Shown one piece after another: positions 1 through 6,653 of a stretch of 64,000 bases of DNA. Every line of letters starts with the position of its first letter. Position 1 is the stretch's first letter. The notes below the pieces were generated by a model that was not told the origin of the DNA, searched no databases, and saw only the letters and a list, made by a program, of their open reading frames with translations. This stretch comes from DATDVT01 sp035289905 (GTDB lineage: Archaea > Nanobdellota > Nanobdellia > SCGC-AAA011-G17 > GW2011-AR18), in assembly GCA_035289905.1 (NCBI GenBank), contig DATDVT010000045.1, positions 1 through 64,000 on the forward strand, written 5' to 3'. Made by a program: the position numbers and the translations under genes.

Positions 1-231
1 ATTTGGATTCCATATGTATGCTATTTTATCTTCTCGATCAAATGCAATTTTATTTATCGTTTGAAGATAATCTAAAACAACTAAAAAGGTCTGCCACATT
101 ACTTTTTTTGGTAAATTGTTCCATAATTCAGTACGATTATATTCACCGCTATGTTCCTCTATAGTCCTTTCTATCATTAATACTGTACTTAATGTAGGAG
201 ATCTCGCTAAAGAGTTAATTTGTTTTTGCAT
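1..231 (-). CDS. small winged-helix-like protein, partial (runs off the left edge)
   Basis: An open frame on the minus strand starts at ATG 229-231 and stays open to base 1, giving 77 residues without a stop. It begins MQKQINSLARSPTL and continues with a helix-rich segment (VLMIERTIEEHSGEYNRTELWNNLP) followed by a strand-like end (IAFDREDKIAYIWNP). This order resembles the small archaeal winged-helix proteins in which a recognition helix is followed by a beta wing, but I cannot name a family. A TATA box centred about 25 bp upstream supports the start and a leaderless transcript. The C-terminus lies outside the window, probably only a few residues away. The function is unknown; a DNA-binding role is a guess from the predicted fold. 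Confidence 0.6.
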   Translation of the reverse strand, partial: MQKQINSLARSPTLSTVLMIERTIEEHSGEYNRTELWNNLPKKVMWQTFLVVLDYLQTINKIAFDREDKIAYIWNPN

Positions 232-251
232 AACATTTAATATATCAATTG

Positions 252-259
252 ATATATAA
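252..259 (-). promoter_or_regulatory. TATA box for the partial winged-helix gene
   Basis: The minus strand reads GATTTATATATC here, centred 24-25 bp upstream of the ATG at 231. That spacing predicts a transcript starting at or next to the start codon. Confidence 0.55.
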
Positions 260-398
260 ATCTTTTTATTACAAAAAATACTCTCAATAGATTTAAATAC
301 AAAAATTCAACAAAGAATTATAGATATAGAAACAAAATCAAGAAATGAGAAAACTGAAGAAAATCTAAATATTTATCTAAAACTAAGAAATAACAATA

Positions 399-929
399 TC
401 ACTCTTTATCATAATGTATTAAACTATGTATATCATAACCCTTAAATTTTTCTCTAGGATTCAAAAAATCTAATTCTATTAAAAAACACATCCCTTCAAT
501 CTTTCCACCTAAAGATTCGATCATTTTAATCATAGCTTCAACAGTTCCACCAGTTGCAATTAAATCATCTACTATCAAAACATTATCTCCCTTTGAAATA
601 GCATCCTTATGCATCTCAATATAATCTAAACCATATTCTTTTTCATAAGAACCTGAAATAACTTCATAAGGTAACTTACCTTTTTTACGAACAGGGACAA
701 AACCAACACCTAATTCATAAGCAACTAAGGCTCCAAAAATAAAACCTCTTGATTCAGCGCCAACTACCTTATCAATTCTTCTATTTCTAAACTTATCAGT
801 CATTTCACGAACGGCCTTACGTAATAGATAACCATCTAAAATTAAAGGAGTTATATCTTTAAACATAATTCCTGGTTTAGGATAATTTGAAATTGTTCTT
901 ATTTTTTCTTCATATCTCATTTTGTTCAC
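399..929 (-). CDS. apt: adenine phosphoribosyltransferase
   Basis: This enzyme converts adenine and PRPP to AMP in the cytoplasm. The 176-residue product has the APRT N-terminus (SNYPKPGIMFKDITPL, residues 14-29) and the PRPP-binding motif VLIVDDLIATGGT at residues 117-129; the length is normal. The start is a GTG at 927-929 that overlaps the stop of the upstream gene as GTGA, pointing to translational coupling; an internal ATG at 918-920 (MRYEEKIR) is the alternative. It is the second gene of a two-gene unit with MTA phosphorylase, which releases the adenine that APRT recycles. The pairing is a compact purine salvage route. The assignment is secure; only the exact start is uncertain. Confidence 0.95.
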   Translation of the reverse strand: MNKMRYEEKIRTISNYPKPGIMFKDITPLILDGYLLRKAVREMTDKFRNRRIDKVVGAESRGFIFGALVAYELGVGFVPVRKKGKLPYEVISGSYEKEYGLDYIEMHKDAISKGDNVLIVDDLIATGGTVEAMIKMIESLGGKIEGMCFLIELDFLNPREKFKGYDIHSLIHYDKE

Positions 930-1702
930 ATTATCGAATTCTTAATAGCTGTTCTACATTCACATTCTAGATAATCAATTCTTGAAATAACATCTAAAAT
1001 CAATTTGTTAACATTAGAAGCATTTTTTTTCATAGTAAAAAATATTTCTTCAACATTAACAATATTATCTTTCCAGCAATCATAATCAGTAATCATACAC
1101 GCTGATACATAACATAACCCTAATTCTCTAGCTAAAACACATTCTGGAACTAAAGTCATTCCAATAACATCACAACCCCATGAACGAAACAAATTACTTT
1201 CAGCTTTAGTAGAAAATCTTGGACCTTCAATAACTACAATAGTTCCTTTTCCATGAAATCTCAATCCCAAAGAAGAAGCTGATGCTTTCAATATCATTCT
1301 TAGTTTAGAACAAAAAGGTTCAGCCATAGATATATGACAAACCTCTCTACCATAATAGAAACTTTGTTCTCTTTTGGTAGTTCTATCAATAAACTGATCA
1401 ACAAAAACAAAATCTCCTGGCCTCATATCATCTCTTAAAGAACCAACAGCAGATGCAGCAATAACATGTGTAACACCTAATTCCTTTAAAGCCCACAAAT
1501 TTGCCCTATAATTTACATTAGATGGATTGTAACTATGTTTATCACCATGTCGAGAAATAGTAACAATATCTCTTTCATTAATTTTTCCAATATTTAAAAA
1601 ACCAGAAGTCATCCCATAAGGCGTATGCATTTTTATAGTTTCAAGAGAATCAAATATTTTGGGATCATCAACACCAGATCCGCCTATCACACCAATTTTC
1701 AT
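926..1702 (-). CDS. mtnP: S-methyl-5'-thioadenosine phosphorylase
   Basis: This phosphorylase cleaves 5'-methylthioadenosine to adenine and 5-methylthioribose-1-phosphate. It has the PNP/MTAP family N-terminus KIGVIGGSG, the phosphate- and substrate-site segment SRHGDKHSYNPSNVNYRAN, and the GTIVVIEGPRFST segment. The frame is open to a TTG at 1706-1708, but the ATG at 1700-1702 places the family-typical MKIGVIGG at the N-terminus and follows a GAAAGGAAA ribosome-binding-like stretch, so I use it (258 residues). Methylthioadenosine is a by-product of polyamine synthesis and of some radical SAM reactions, so the enzyme may link to the many radical SAM proteins downstream, though that is inference. 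The overlap with apt at 926-929 indicates one operon. Confidence 0.93.
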   Translation of the reverse strand: MKIGVIGGSGVDDPKIFDSLETIKMHTPYGMTSGFLNIGKINERDIVTISRHGDKHSYNPSNVNYRANLWALKELGVTHVIAASAVGSLRDDMRPGDFVFVDQFIDRTTKREQSFYYGREVCHISMAEPFCSKLRMILKASASSLGLRFHGKGTIVVIEGPRFSTKAESNLFRSWGCDVIGMTLVPECVLARELGLCYVSACMITDYDCWKDNIVNVEEIFFTMKKNASNVNKLILDVISRIDYLECECRTAIKNSIM

Positions 1703-1760
1703 AAGCAAAATATTTCCTTTCTAATTTTAATAATTATTAAAAAAGAACCTATACATTGAA

Positions 1761-2408
1761 TTATAACCTTTCACATAGAAATAACCAGCCGAATGGTTTT
1801 CCAATACCATTCTGTTTTTCAAGTTTATATGCCACTCTCATTGCTCTTGTTTCAGGAAGCAACTTAAAAAAATATTTAAAAGAATTATACTTAATATAAC
1901 TTTGAATTTTTAAAATATTAAAACCATTTCTATTAATTTCATTCTCAATTATATCTTTAATCTCTTTATCTAAAATATCAAAAACAAATAATCCGTTTTT
2001 CTTTAAAACTTTAAAAATTTGTTTATAAATTAAAAACCTATCAGAAATATCAAATCTATCTATAAAATCAAAAGAATAAGCTAAATCAAAAAATTCCTCT
2101 TGAAAGTTTAAATTAAAAACATCTCCTTCAACAACAATCCATTTCTTACCAAGCAACTGTCTTGCTACACTTAACATCTCTTGACTAGAATCTAAAGCAA
2201 CCCCCTGCCTAAAACCAAACAAATCTTGCTCAACTCTCCCTAAACCACAAGCTAAATCCAAAACCAAATCAGAGTTTCTTTTTAAGATTAAATTATTTAA
2301 AAATTCTGCTTGTAATCTTAAAACTAAATTCTCAAAATATTCTTCAGATTTATAGTACTTAACAACTCTCTCATCCTGATAATATCTCTTAAATTCCGAT
2401 CTATCCAT
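1761..2408 (-). CDS. class I SAM-dependent methyltransferase
   Basis: The 215-residue protein has a Rossmann-type SAM-binding motif I, LVLDLACGLGR at residues 48-58, an acidic motif II region (VALDSS, about residues 71-76) and a post-II segment with DLAYSFDFIDRF. These define a class I methyltransferase of the Methyltransf_11/25 kind. Substrate and product cannot be read from the sequence. The gene is a single unit between mtnP and the left 22-bp inverted repeat, and its promoter lies just outside that repeat. A TATA-like CTTAAATAG centred 25 bp upstream of the ATG predicts a leaderless transcript. It is unlikely to belong to the mobile segment that follows. Confidence 0.8.
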   Translation of the reverse strand: MDRSEFKRYYQDERVVKYYKSEEYFENLVLRLQAEFLNNLILKRNSDLVLDLACGLGRVEQDLFGFRQGVALDSSQEMLSVARQLLGKKWIVVEGDVFNLNFQEEFFDLAYSFDFIDRFDISDRFLIYKQIFKVLKKNGLFVFDILDKEIKDIIENEINRNGFNILKIQSYIKYNSFKYFFKLLPETRAMRVAYKLEKQNGIGKPFGWLFLCERL

Positions 2409-2428
2409 AATCCTTCCGAAAGGGTAGA

Positions 2429-2437
2429 CTATTTAAG
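2429..2437 (-). promoter_or_regulatory. TATA box for the methyltransferase gene
   Basis: The minus strand reads CTTAAATAG, centred 25 bp upstream of the ATG at 2408. It sits only 15 bp from the left copy of the 22-bp inverted repeat. Confidence 0.45.
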
Positions 2438-2451
2438 ATTTACCAAAGGAT

Positions 2452-2473
2452 TTCTCTGGTGCATTAACGGGTG
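2452..2473 (+). repeat. left copy of a perfect 22-bp inverted repeat
   Basis: The 22 bases here recur as an exact reverse complement at 5385-5406. The shared core reads GGTGCATTAACGGG. Identity stops abruptly at both ends. The two copies enclose 2.9 kb that includes a regulator, a transposase, two metabolic genes and an IS200-type remnant. This could be the boundary of a composite mobile segment, a recombination or inversion site, or a duplicated scrap of a decayed transposon. Confidence 0.85.
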
Positions 2474-2490
2474 CTGAAAGCACCAAAAAA
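2470..2490 (-). terminator. T-run and hairpin after the AbrB-like gene
   Basis: Just past the stop of the AbrB-like gene the minus strand has a run of seven T, then a perfect 5-bp stem GGTGC/GCACC with a 5-base loop. T-runs are the usual archaeal termination signal. The hairpin overlaps the left inverted repeat, so part of the structure may belong to that repeat instead. Confidence 0.35.
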
Positions 2491-2492
2491 AT

Positions 2493-2657
2493 TTAATTTT
2501 TCTTTTTAATTATTAATTTCCCGTCTTTTACTTCTCCATCTAATTCTTGTCCTGATTTCCATTTAAGCAATTCAAGAATTTTATTAGGAATAACTACCCA
2601 AGATTTAATATATTCCGTATCTCCTACTTTTCTGCTCACCTGACTTTGAAGTTTCAT
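2493..2657 (-). CDS. AbrB/MazE/SpoVT-type DNA-binding protein, 54 aa
   Basis: A 54-residue protein on the minus strand from ATG 2655-2657 to TAA 2493-2495. Its sequence, with SRKVGDTEYIKSWVVIPNKI followed by LLKWKSGQELDGEV and KDGKLIIKKK, has the swapped-hairpin AbrB-domain pattern (strand, IP-x-x-I-L helix, G-x-E-L-D strand, G-x-L-I-I strand). Such proteins dimerise and often repress their own promoters. The gene is divergent from the DDE transposase across 111 bp containing three copies of a 9-bp element, one of which lies between this gene's own TATA box and start. I infer an autoregulated repressor that also controls the transposase. It could instead be an orphan antitoxin; no toxin gene is adjacent. 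Confidence 0.72.
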   Translation of the reverse strand: MKLQSQVSRKVGDTEYIKSWVVIPNKILELLKWKSGQELDGEVKDGKLIIKKKN

Positions 2658-2664
2658 AGAGTTA

Positions 2665-2761
2665 TTAGATACCTATTACTTATAAATCTTTCGGTTCCTA
2701 ATTTTATTACTATATAGATATATTTTAGATACCGAAAAGTATATAAAGGTTAGATACCTAA
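2665..2761. promoter_or_regulatory. divergent promoter region with three TTAGATACC operator-like repeats
   Basis: TTAGATACC occurs at 2665-2673, 2725-2733 and 2750-2758, all in the same orientation. The third copy extends to the near-palindrome TTAGATACCTAA. A weaker inverted relative, TTCGGTTCCTAA, lies at 2690-2701. Copy one falls between the minus-strand TATA box (2679-2686) and the AbrB-like start. Copy three falls between the plus-strand TATA box (2740-2747) and the transposase start, and copy two abuts that TATA box. These are classical positions for archaeal repressor operators. The likely ligand, the AbrB-like protein, is inferred from adjacency. Confidence 0.6.
2740..2747 (+). promoter_or_regulatory. 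TATA box for the DDE transposase
   Basis: AGTATATAAAGG is centred 25-26 bp before the ATG at 2769, predicting a leaderless transposase mRNA. TTAGATACC copies flank the box on both sides. Confidence 0.6.
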
Positions 2762-2768
2762 ATATATT

Positions 2769-3677
2769 ATGAAAAACAAAGAAATAATCTGTCCGAAGTG
2801 CAAGAGTAAGGAAATTAAGAAAGACGGCAAACGAAAGACAAATAATAGGGGAAAAGTCCAACGATATAAATGTAAATGTTGCTCAAATAGATTTATCACA
2901 GACCCCTTCGCAAGAATGAGAAACACCCCACAGAAAATAACCTGTGCTTTAGATTTGTTCTTTAGGGGTTTATCTACTCGTGGAGTTCAAGAACATTTTA
3001 AGGCGTTCTTCCCACATAATTCTAACCATAGCACAATTTTAAGGTGGATTAGAAAATACTCTCTTAAAATTTCTGATTATACAGATAAACTTCAAGTTCA
3101 ATCTGGCTCTTACATAGAAGTTGATGAGATGGAATTTCATAGAAGAAAAAGCCATAAAGCAAAATTAGGAATAGATAAAAACTGGTTAATAAATGGAATT
3201 GATGTTAAAACAAGATTTCTTATTAATTCCACTTATGCAAAGAATAGAAATAAAAAAGAATTAAAATCTGTTCTAAATAAAGTAAAAGATAAAACTCAAG
3301 ATAGAGTAAAAATTGTTACAACAGATGGATTAACAACTTACACTAATTTAGTTAAGAAAACTTGGGGTTATGATAACAGATTAGGAAAACACAAAATAAT
3401 TCATAAAGTTGTAACAGCAAGTAAAGGTGAAGGTTTTAATATTTGGGTTGAGAGAGTTCATAATTCAATAAGACAAAGAACGCATAGTTTTAGAGGATTA
3501 CACGGCTCAATTAATTCTGCTTATAGTTTAATGAAAGGAATTGAGATATATTACAACTTTATAAAAAAGCACGAGGCATTAAACTACAAAACTCCGTCTG
3601 AGTTGGCTATTCCTGAATTAAAATTTGAAACTCCTAATAGGTGGATGGAGTTGATTGAAAAATCCAAAACCCTATAA
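2769..3677 (+). CDS. DDE transposase with N-terminal zinc ribbon
   Basis: A 302-residue transposase. Residues 8-38 form a zinc-ribbon (C8-x2-C11 and C35-x2-C38), and residues 58-98 look like a helix-turn-helix (GLSTRGVQEHF ... TILRWIRKY). The catalytic RNase H-like core shows candidate acidic residues D119 (YIEVDEMEF), D186 (TTDGLTTY) and E228 (WVERVHNSIRQ). The ending SFRGLHGSINSAYSLMKGIEIYYNF is typical of archaeal IS1/IS6/IS240-like transposases; I cannot settle which family. The gene looks intact. It is divergent from the AbrB-like gene and followed by a HAD gene in the same direction. Its codons look somewhat less A/T-saturated than the glycan genes, fitting transfer. Confidence 0.85.
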   Translation: MKNKEIICPKCKSKEIKKDGKRKTNNRGKVQRYKCKCCSNRFITDPFARMRNTPQKITCALDLFFRGLSTRGVQEHFKAFFPHNSNHSTILRWIRKYSLKISDYTDKLQVQSGSYIEVDEMEFHRRKSHKAKLGIDKNWLINGIDVKTRFLINSTYAKNRNKKELKSVLNKVKDKTQDRVKIVTTDGLTTYTNLVKKTWGYDNRLGKHKIIHKVVTASKGEGFNIWVERVHNSIRQRTHSFRGLHGSINSAYSLMKGIEIYYNFIKKHEALNYKTPSELAIPELKFETPNRWMELIEKSKTL

Positions 3678-3754
3678 GTTAATTATCTTGGAACACAAAA
3701 ATGCAAATATTTTTTATTAGAAAGAATTATAAATCAATCTTCAATAATTTTATT

Positions 3755-4357
3755 ATGATAAAAGCAATAATCTTTGATTTGGGAGGAGTATGTTTTGAAA
3801 TTGATTGGTTGAAAATTAATGATGAGATGGTTAAAAAGTTTAATATAACTACCCTTGTTAAATCAGCAGGCAATGAGAAAGCCATAACCTATTACAAGGA
3901 GGCTCTTGAAGGAAAGAGGCATCCTATTGATATGTTTAGGGAATTAAATAATAGAGATAACGACTTAAATGATATTATCAAATTTTACAAAGAGATGTAT
4001 AAAAAATATAAGACTCACAATAAGCAGATATATGAATTAATTAAGAATTTAAAAAATAAATTTACCATTGTATGTCTCTCGGATACAAATGTTGTTCATT
4101 ATCAAGCTCACGAAGAGCAAGGAACAATAAAGGACTTTCATCACGTATTTACTTCATTTAAAATTGGCAGTATAAAAAGAGACAAAAATACTTTTAAGAA
4201 AGTTTTAAATGAATTGTCAATAAAACCAGAAGAGACTGTTTTTATAGATGATAACGATAAGAATGTGGAAATAGCAAAGTCTTTAGGCATTAATGGAATA
4301 AAATATACTAACTATGAAGATTTGATAAAGGAATTAGAAAATCTTAAGGTTTTGTAG
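3755..4357 (+). CDS. HAD-superfamily hydrolase, subfamily IA
   Basis: A phosphatase-like protein of 200 residues. Motif I is IIFDLGGV (nucleophile D8; the second Asp is replaced by Gly as in many subfamily IA members), motif II is CLSDTN, motif III is a Lys in GSIKRDKNTF, and motif IV is VFIDDNDKN. The frame is open upstream to 3701, but that adds 18 residues with no match to the family, and the ATG at 3755-3757 puts MIKAIIFDLGG at the N-terminus, so I use it. It lies inside the segment flanked by the 22-bp inverted repeats, between the transposase and the aldolase gene. The substrate is unknown; sugar phosphates are common for this subfamily. Confidence 0.82.
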   Translation: MIKAIIFDLGGVCFEIDWLKINDEMVKKFNITTLVKSAGNEKAITYYKEALEGKRHPIDMFRELNNRDNDLNDIIKFYKEMYKKYKTHNKQIYELIKNLKNKFTIVCLSDTNVVHYQAHEEQGTIKDFHHVFTSFKIGSIKRDKNTFKKVLNELSIKPEETVFIDDNDKNVEIAKSLGINGIKYTNYEDLIKELENLKVL

Positions 4358-4387
4358 TGTAACTATAAAATGGTATCAAAAGAAAGA

Positions 4388-4395
4388 TTTATATA
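4388..4395 (+). promoter_or_regulatory. TATA box for the aldolase-like gene
   Basis: GATTTATATAG is centred about 27 bp before the ATG at 4419, predicting a leaderless transcript separate from the HAD gene. Confidence 0.5.
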
Positions 4396-4418
4396 GTTTT
4401 TATCTTATATGTTACAAT

Positions 4419-5291
4419 ATGGAATTTATGCTTGATTCAGCAAATTTAGAAGAGATAAAAAAAGTAAAAGATCTTGGTCTATTGGGCGGTCTAACCACAA
4501 ATCCCATAATAATTCAAAAAGGGTTAACAGAATTAGCTTACAAAGGAAACTTTTTTGATTATGCTAAAAGAATACTAGAGTTGACAGAAGATAAACCATG
4601 CTTTTTTCAAGTTGCGACACAATTCAAAGAGCAAATAATAAATCAAGCAAGATCATTATATGAAAGTTTAAAATCTTTTGGAAACGTGCATATAAAAGTT
4701 CCCATAAATACTTCATTAGCAGAAGGAGATAGTGTTTATGAGGGATTTTCTGCAATCAGAGAATTAAACTCGAAGAATGTTCCAATATTAGCCACTGCTA
4801 TAGTTACTCCGGTTCAAGCTTATCTTGCTTCTGTAGCTGGAGCAAAATATGCAGTTTTAATGTTAAGGCCATATGATAATATAATTGCTGAAAATTTGGA
4901 AATAGGAGATTTAGGAGAGAGCGGATATCTTACCAATAAAAGAGTTCTAGATGAAATGACTAAAAGAAATAAGAGTTTGGATAATTACTTGTCTGGAGAA
5001 GAGACCTTAAGGAGAGCAGGTAAAATATTCAAAGATAGGAATTTAGCAACCAAACTTTTAATCGCAGGAATTAGAAATCCCGTTCAAGCGTCTTGGGTAA
5101 TGGAAACAGGGGGAGTTTCTGCAATAACTATGCCTTATAAAGTATTCAGGAGTTTGTTCAGCCATGAAGGCACTAAAAGGTTTGTCATCTTTTCTGCTGT
5201 TCAAAATCTGCCCAAATTTGAGATTGAGATATCCAAACGGACATTTTTGGAATGCAGGATATTTCTGCTGTTCTGTCGGAGCGGAGTTTGA
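4419..5291 (+). CDS. fructose-6-phosphate aldolase / transaldolase-like protein with a foreign tail
   Basis: A TIM-barrel class I aldolase of the small transaldolase (FSA/TalC) family: MLDSANLEEIKK, GGLTTNPIII, the Schiff-base Lys in HIKVPI (K93), ATAIVTPVQAYLA and ASWVMETGGVSAITMPYKVFRSLFS near residue 248. Family members normally follow this with HPLT and a short helix. Here the frame instead runs about 40 residues into a sequence that, in another frame, encodes the end of an IS200/IS605 TnpA. The last 10-15 native residues are therefore lost and replaced by a junk tail ending at 5291. A segment of about 35 residues around 160-200 (EIGDLGESGYLTNKR...) is longer than in typical FSA. Activity may survive because the barrel and Lys are intact, but that is untested. 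Confidence 0.85.
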   Translation: MEFMLDSANLEEIKKVKDLGLLGGLTTNPIIIQKGLTELAYKGNFFDYAKRILELTEDKPCFFQVATQFKEQIINQARSLYESLKSFGNVHIKVPINTSLAEGDSVYEGFSAIRELNSKNVPILATAIVTPVQAYLASVAGAKYAVLMLRPYDNIIAENLEIGDLGESGYLTNKRVLDEMTKRNKSLDNYLSGEETLRRAGKIFKDRNLATKLLIAGIRNPVQASWVMETGGVSAITMPYKVFRSLFSHEGTKRFVIFSAVQNLPKFEIEISKRTFLECRIFLLFCRSGV

Positions 5292-5337
5292 ACAAGTTTT
5301 TTCATACATAGAAAATCAACAGATGCATCATGCGTAA
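5164..5337 (+). pseudogene. tnpA: 3' remnant of an IS200/IS605 TnpA (HUH, Y1) transposase
   Basis: In the frame one base off the aldolase, codons from 5164 to the TAA at 5335-5337 encode 58 residues with the unmistakable TnpA C-terminal pattern: KALKGLSSFLLF, then YPNGHFWNAGYFCCSVG, then a final helix VFSYIENQ carrying the catalytic-type Tyr. The N-terminal half with the HUH metal site is absent, so the gene cannot work. The fragment begins exactly where the aldolase sequence loses family resemblance, showing that the two were joined by insertion followed by deletion. The IS right end follows 12 bases later. Confidence 0.88.
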
Positions 5338-5349
5338 AACTAAAGGACG

Positions 5350-5379
5350 CCTCGCCCTTTAGGGCGAGGAGGATGTCAC
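5350..5379 (+). mobile_element. tnpA: IS200/IS605-type right end with subterminal hairpin
   Basis: CCTCGCCC-TT-TAGGGCGAGG forms a GC-rich stem at 5350-5369 that stands out sharply in this AT-rich DNA, followed by AGGATGTCAC. This is the usual form of the hairpin and cleavage site at the right end of IS200/IS605 elements. It directly follows the tnpA remnant. No matching left end was found, consistent with a 5' deletion. Confidence 0.8.
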
Positions 5380-5384
5380 AAGAA

Positions 5385-5406
5385 CACCCGTTAATGCACC
5401 AGAGAA
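5385..5406 (-). repeat. right copy of the perfect 22-bp inverted repeat
   Basis: Exact reverse complement of 2452-2473, beginning five bases beyond the IS200-type right end. In one plus-strand frame the repeat reads H-P-L-M-H-Q-R and then reaches a stop at 5418. HPL is what the aldolase family has at the point where the gene was broken, so this may be the displaced aldolase tail; that is inference. Confidence 0.85.
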
Positions 5407-5488
5407 CCAAAGGATAAGTCTATTGTTCTCAAAAAGTAATAGAAATAAACCAACAGAAAAAAATTATAAGAAAAAATTTAACAAAAGA

Positions 5489-5496
5489 ATATAAAT
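5489..5496 (+). promoter_or_regulatory. TATA box for the first GT4 gene
   Basis: GAATATAAATT is centred 25 bp before the ATG at 5517. It begins the two-gene unit of the GT4 protein and the first cobalamin-type radical SAM protein. Confidence 0.5.
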
Positions 5497-5516
5497 TACT
5501 TATTTATCTATTTTTT

Positions 5517-6653
5517 ATGAAAATTGGCTTTTTAATCTCTTACTTTTATCCATTTGAGGGTGGAGCAGAAAACAACTGTTTTTATCTGGCAAAAGAATTA
5601 GCTAAAAATAATGAGGTTCATATATTTACTTCAGACAGAAGAGAAAATACTATTCTAAAAAAAGAAGAAATAATCGATAATATTCATATACATAGAAGCA
5701 AAACGCTCTATAGATATAAATATTATTTAACATTCAATCCCTCTTTATTAACAAAAATATTGAAAACTAATTTAGATATATTACATGTTCACAGCTTTGG
5801 TTTTATTTGGCATGATTTAGTTGTTTTAATAAAAAAATTAACCTCAAAAACTATTATTTTTAATACTCCACATGGACCATTTATGGCTTTAAGTTCATAC
5901 ACAAAAAAAGAATTAATTTTCAAAACAATTCTAGAAAACATAGAAAAAATAACAAATAAGTCATATAATAAAATAATTCAAGTAAATCCTTATCAATACA
6001 AATGGCTAACAAAAAAAGGAATAAAAAAAAGTAATATTTTATATTTACCAAATGGAATTCCAAAAGAAACAATAATTCAAGCAAATAAGAAAGAATTTAT
6101 AAAAAAATATAATTTAAAAGAAAGATTTATAATTTCTTATCTTGGAAGAATACAAAAATATAAGGGAATTGACCAGGTCTTAGGGGTTCTACCAAATATA
6201 ATAAAAATTCAACCAAATATCTTATTTTTAATTATGGGCAAAGATGCTGGTGATTTAAAACGAATAAAAGATATAATAAAAAATAATAACTTAAAAGATT
6301 ATACTATGATTATAGAAAATATAAATGAAAAAGAAAAACTAGAAGGGTTGAATGCTTCAGAAATATTTATTTTTCCCTCAGAATGGGAAGCATTTGGAAT
6401 AGTAACTTTAGAAGCAATGGCACAAGGCAATGCAATAATAGCAACAAAAACAGAAGGTTCATTATTTCTAGTAGAAAAAAACAATGGCTTACTTTATGAT
6501 TATAAAAACATAAAACAACTAGAATCTAAAATAAAAGAATTATTAAATAATAGAGAAAAACTAAAAATATTACAAAAAAATAATATTAAAAAAGCAAAAA
6601 ACTTTACTTGGGATAAAATAGCTAAAAAATTAGAAAATTATTATAAAAAATGA
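5517..6653 (+). CDS. glycosyltransferase family 4
   Basis: A retaining GT-B glycosyltransferase of 378 residues that acts at the cytoplasmic membrane face. The N-terminal Rossmann domain starts MKIGFLISYFYPFEGGAENN with the glycine-rich acceptor-domain loop. The C-terminal donor domain begins near residue 200 (KKYNLKERFIISYLGRIQKYKGID) and carries the E-x7-E motif in SEWEAFGIVTLEAMAQG at about residues 285-300. It overlaps the next gene by four bases (ATGA), so the two are probably co-translated. It likely adds a sugar from a nucleotide donor to a lipid-linked glycan. Donor and acceptor cannot be told from sequence. Confidence 0.9.
   Translation: MKIGFLISYFYPFEGGAENNCFYLAKELAKNNEVHIFTSDRRENTILKKEEIIDNIHIHRSKTLYRYKYYLTFNPSLLTKILKTNLDILHVHSFGFIWHDLVVLIKKLTSKTIIFNTPHGPFMALSSYTKKELIFKTILENIEKITNKSYNKIIQVNPYQYKWLTKKGIKKSNILYLPNGIPKETIIQANKKEFIKKYNLKERFIISYLGRIQKYKGIDQVLGVLPNIIKIQPNILFLIMGKDAGDLKRIKDIIKNNNLKDYTMIIENINEKEKLEGLNASEIFIFPSEWEAFGIVTLEAMAQGNAIIATKTEGSLFLVEKNNGLLYDYKNIKQLESKIKELLNNREKLKILQKNNIKKAKNFTWDKIAKKLENYYKK

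Larger units (their letters stand above)
2694..3694 (+). mobile_element. possible insertion sequence around the DDE transposase
   Basis: The transposase gene is bracketed by GTTCC at 2694-2698 and GGAAC at 3690-3694, with scattered further matches inward (GTTCCTAATTTTATT against GTTCCAAGATAATTA). This might be a degenerate terminal inverted repeat of an element about 1.0 kb long. No target duplication is visible next to these points, so the ends are tentative. Confidence 0.25.

Noticed and set aside
270..445. Plus-strand open frame of about 57 codons overlapping the end of apt, with protein-like composition
   Set aside because: It has no ATG, GTG or TTG start (a stop precedes an ATC), and it runs antisense into the apt coding region. 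I treat it as chance.
5058..5410. Two minus-strand frames across the aldolase/IS200 junction
   Set aside because: The plus strand is fully explained by the aldolase, the TnpA remnant and the IS right end; the minus frames match nothing.
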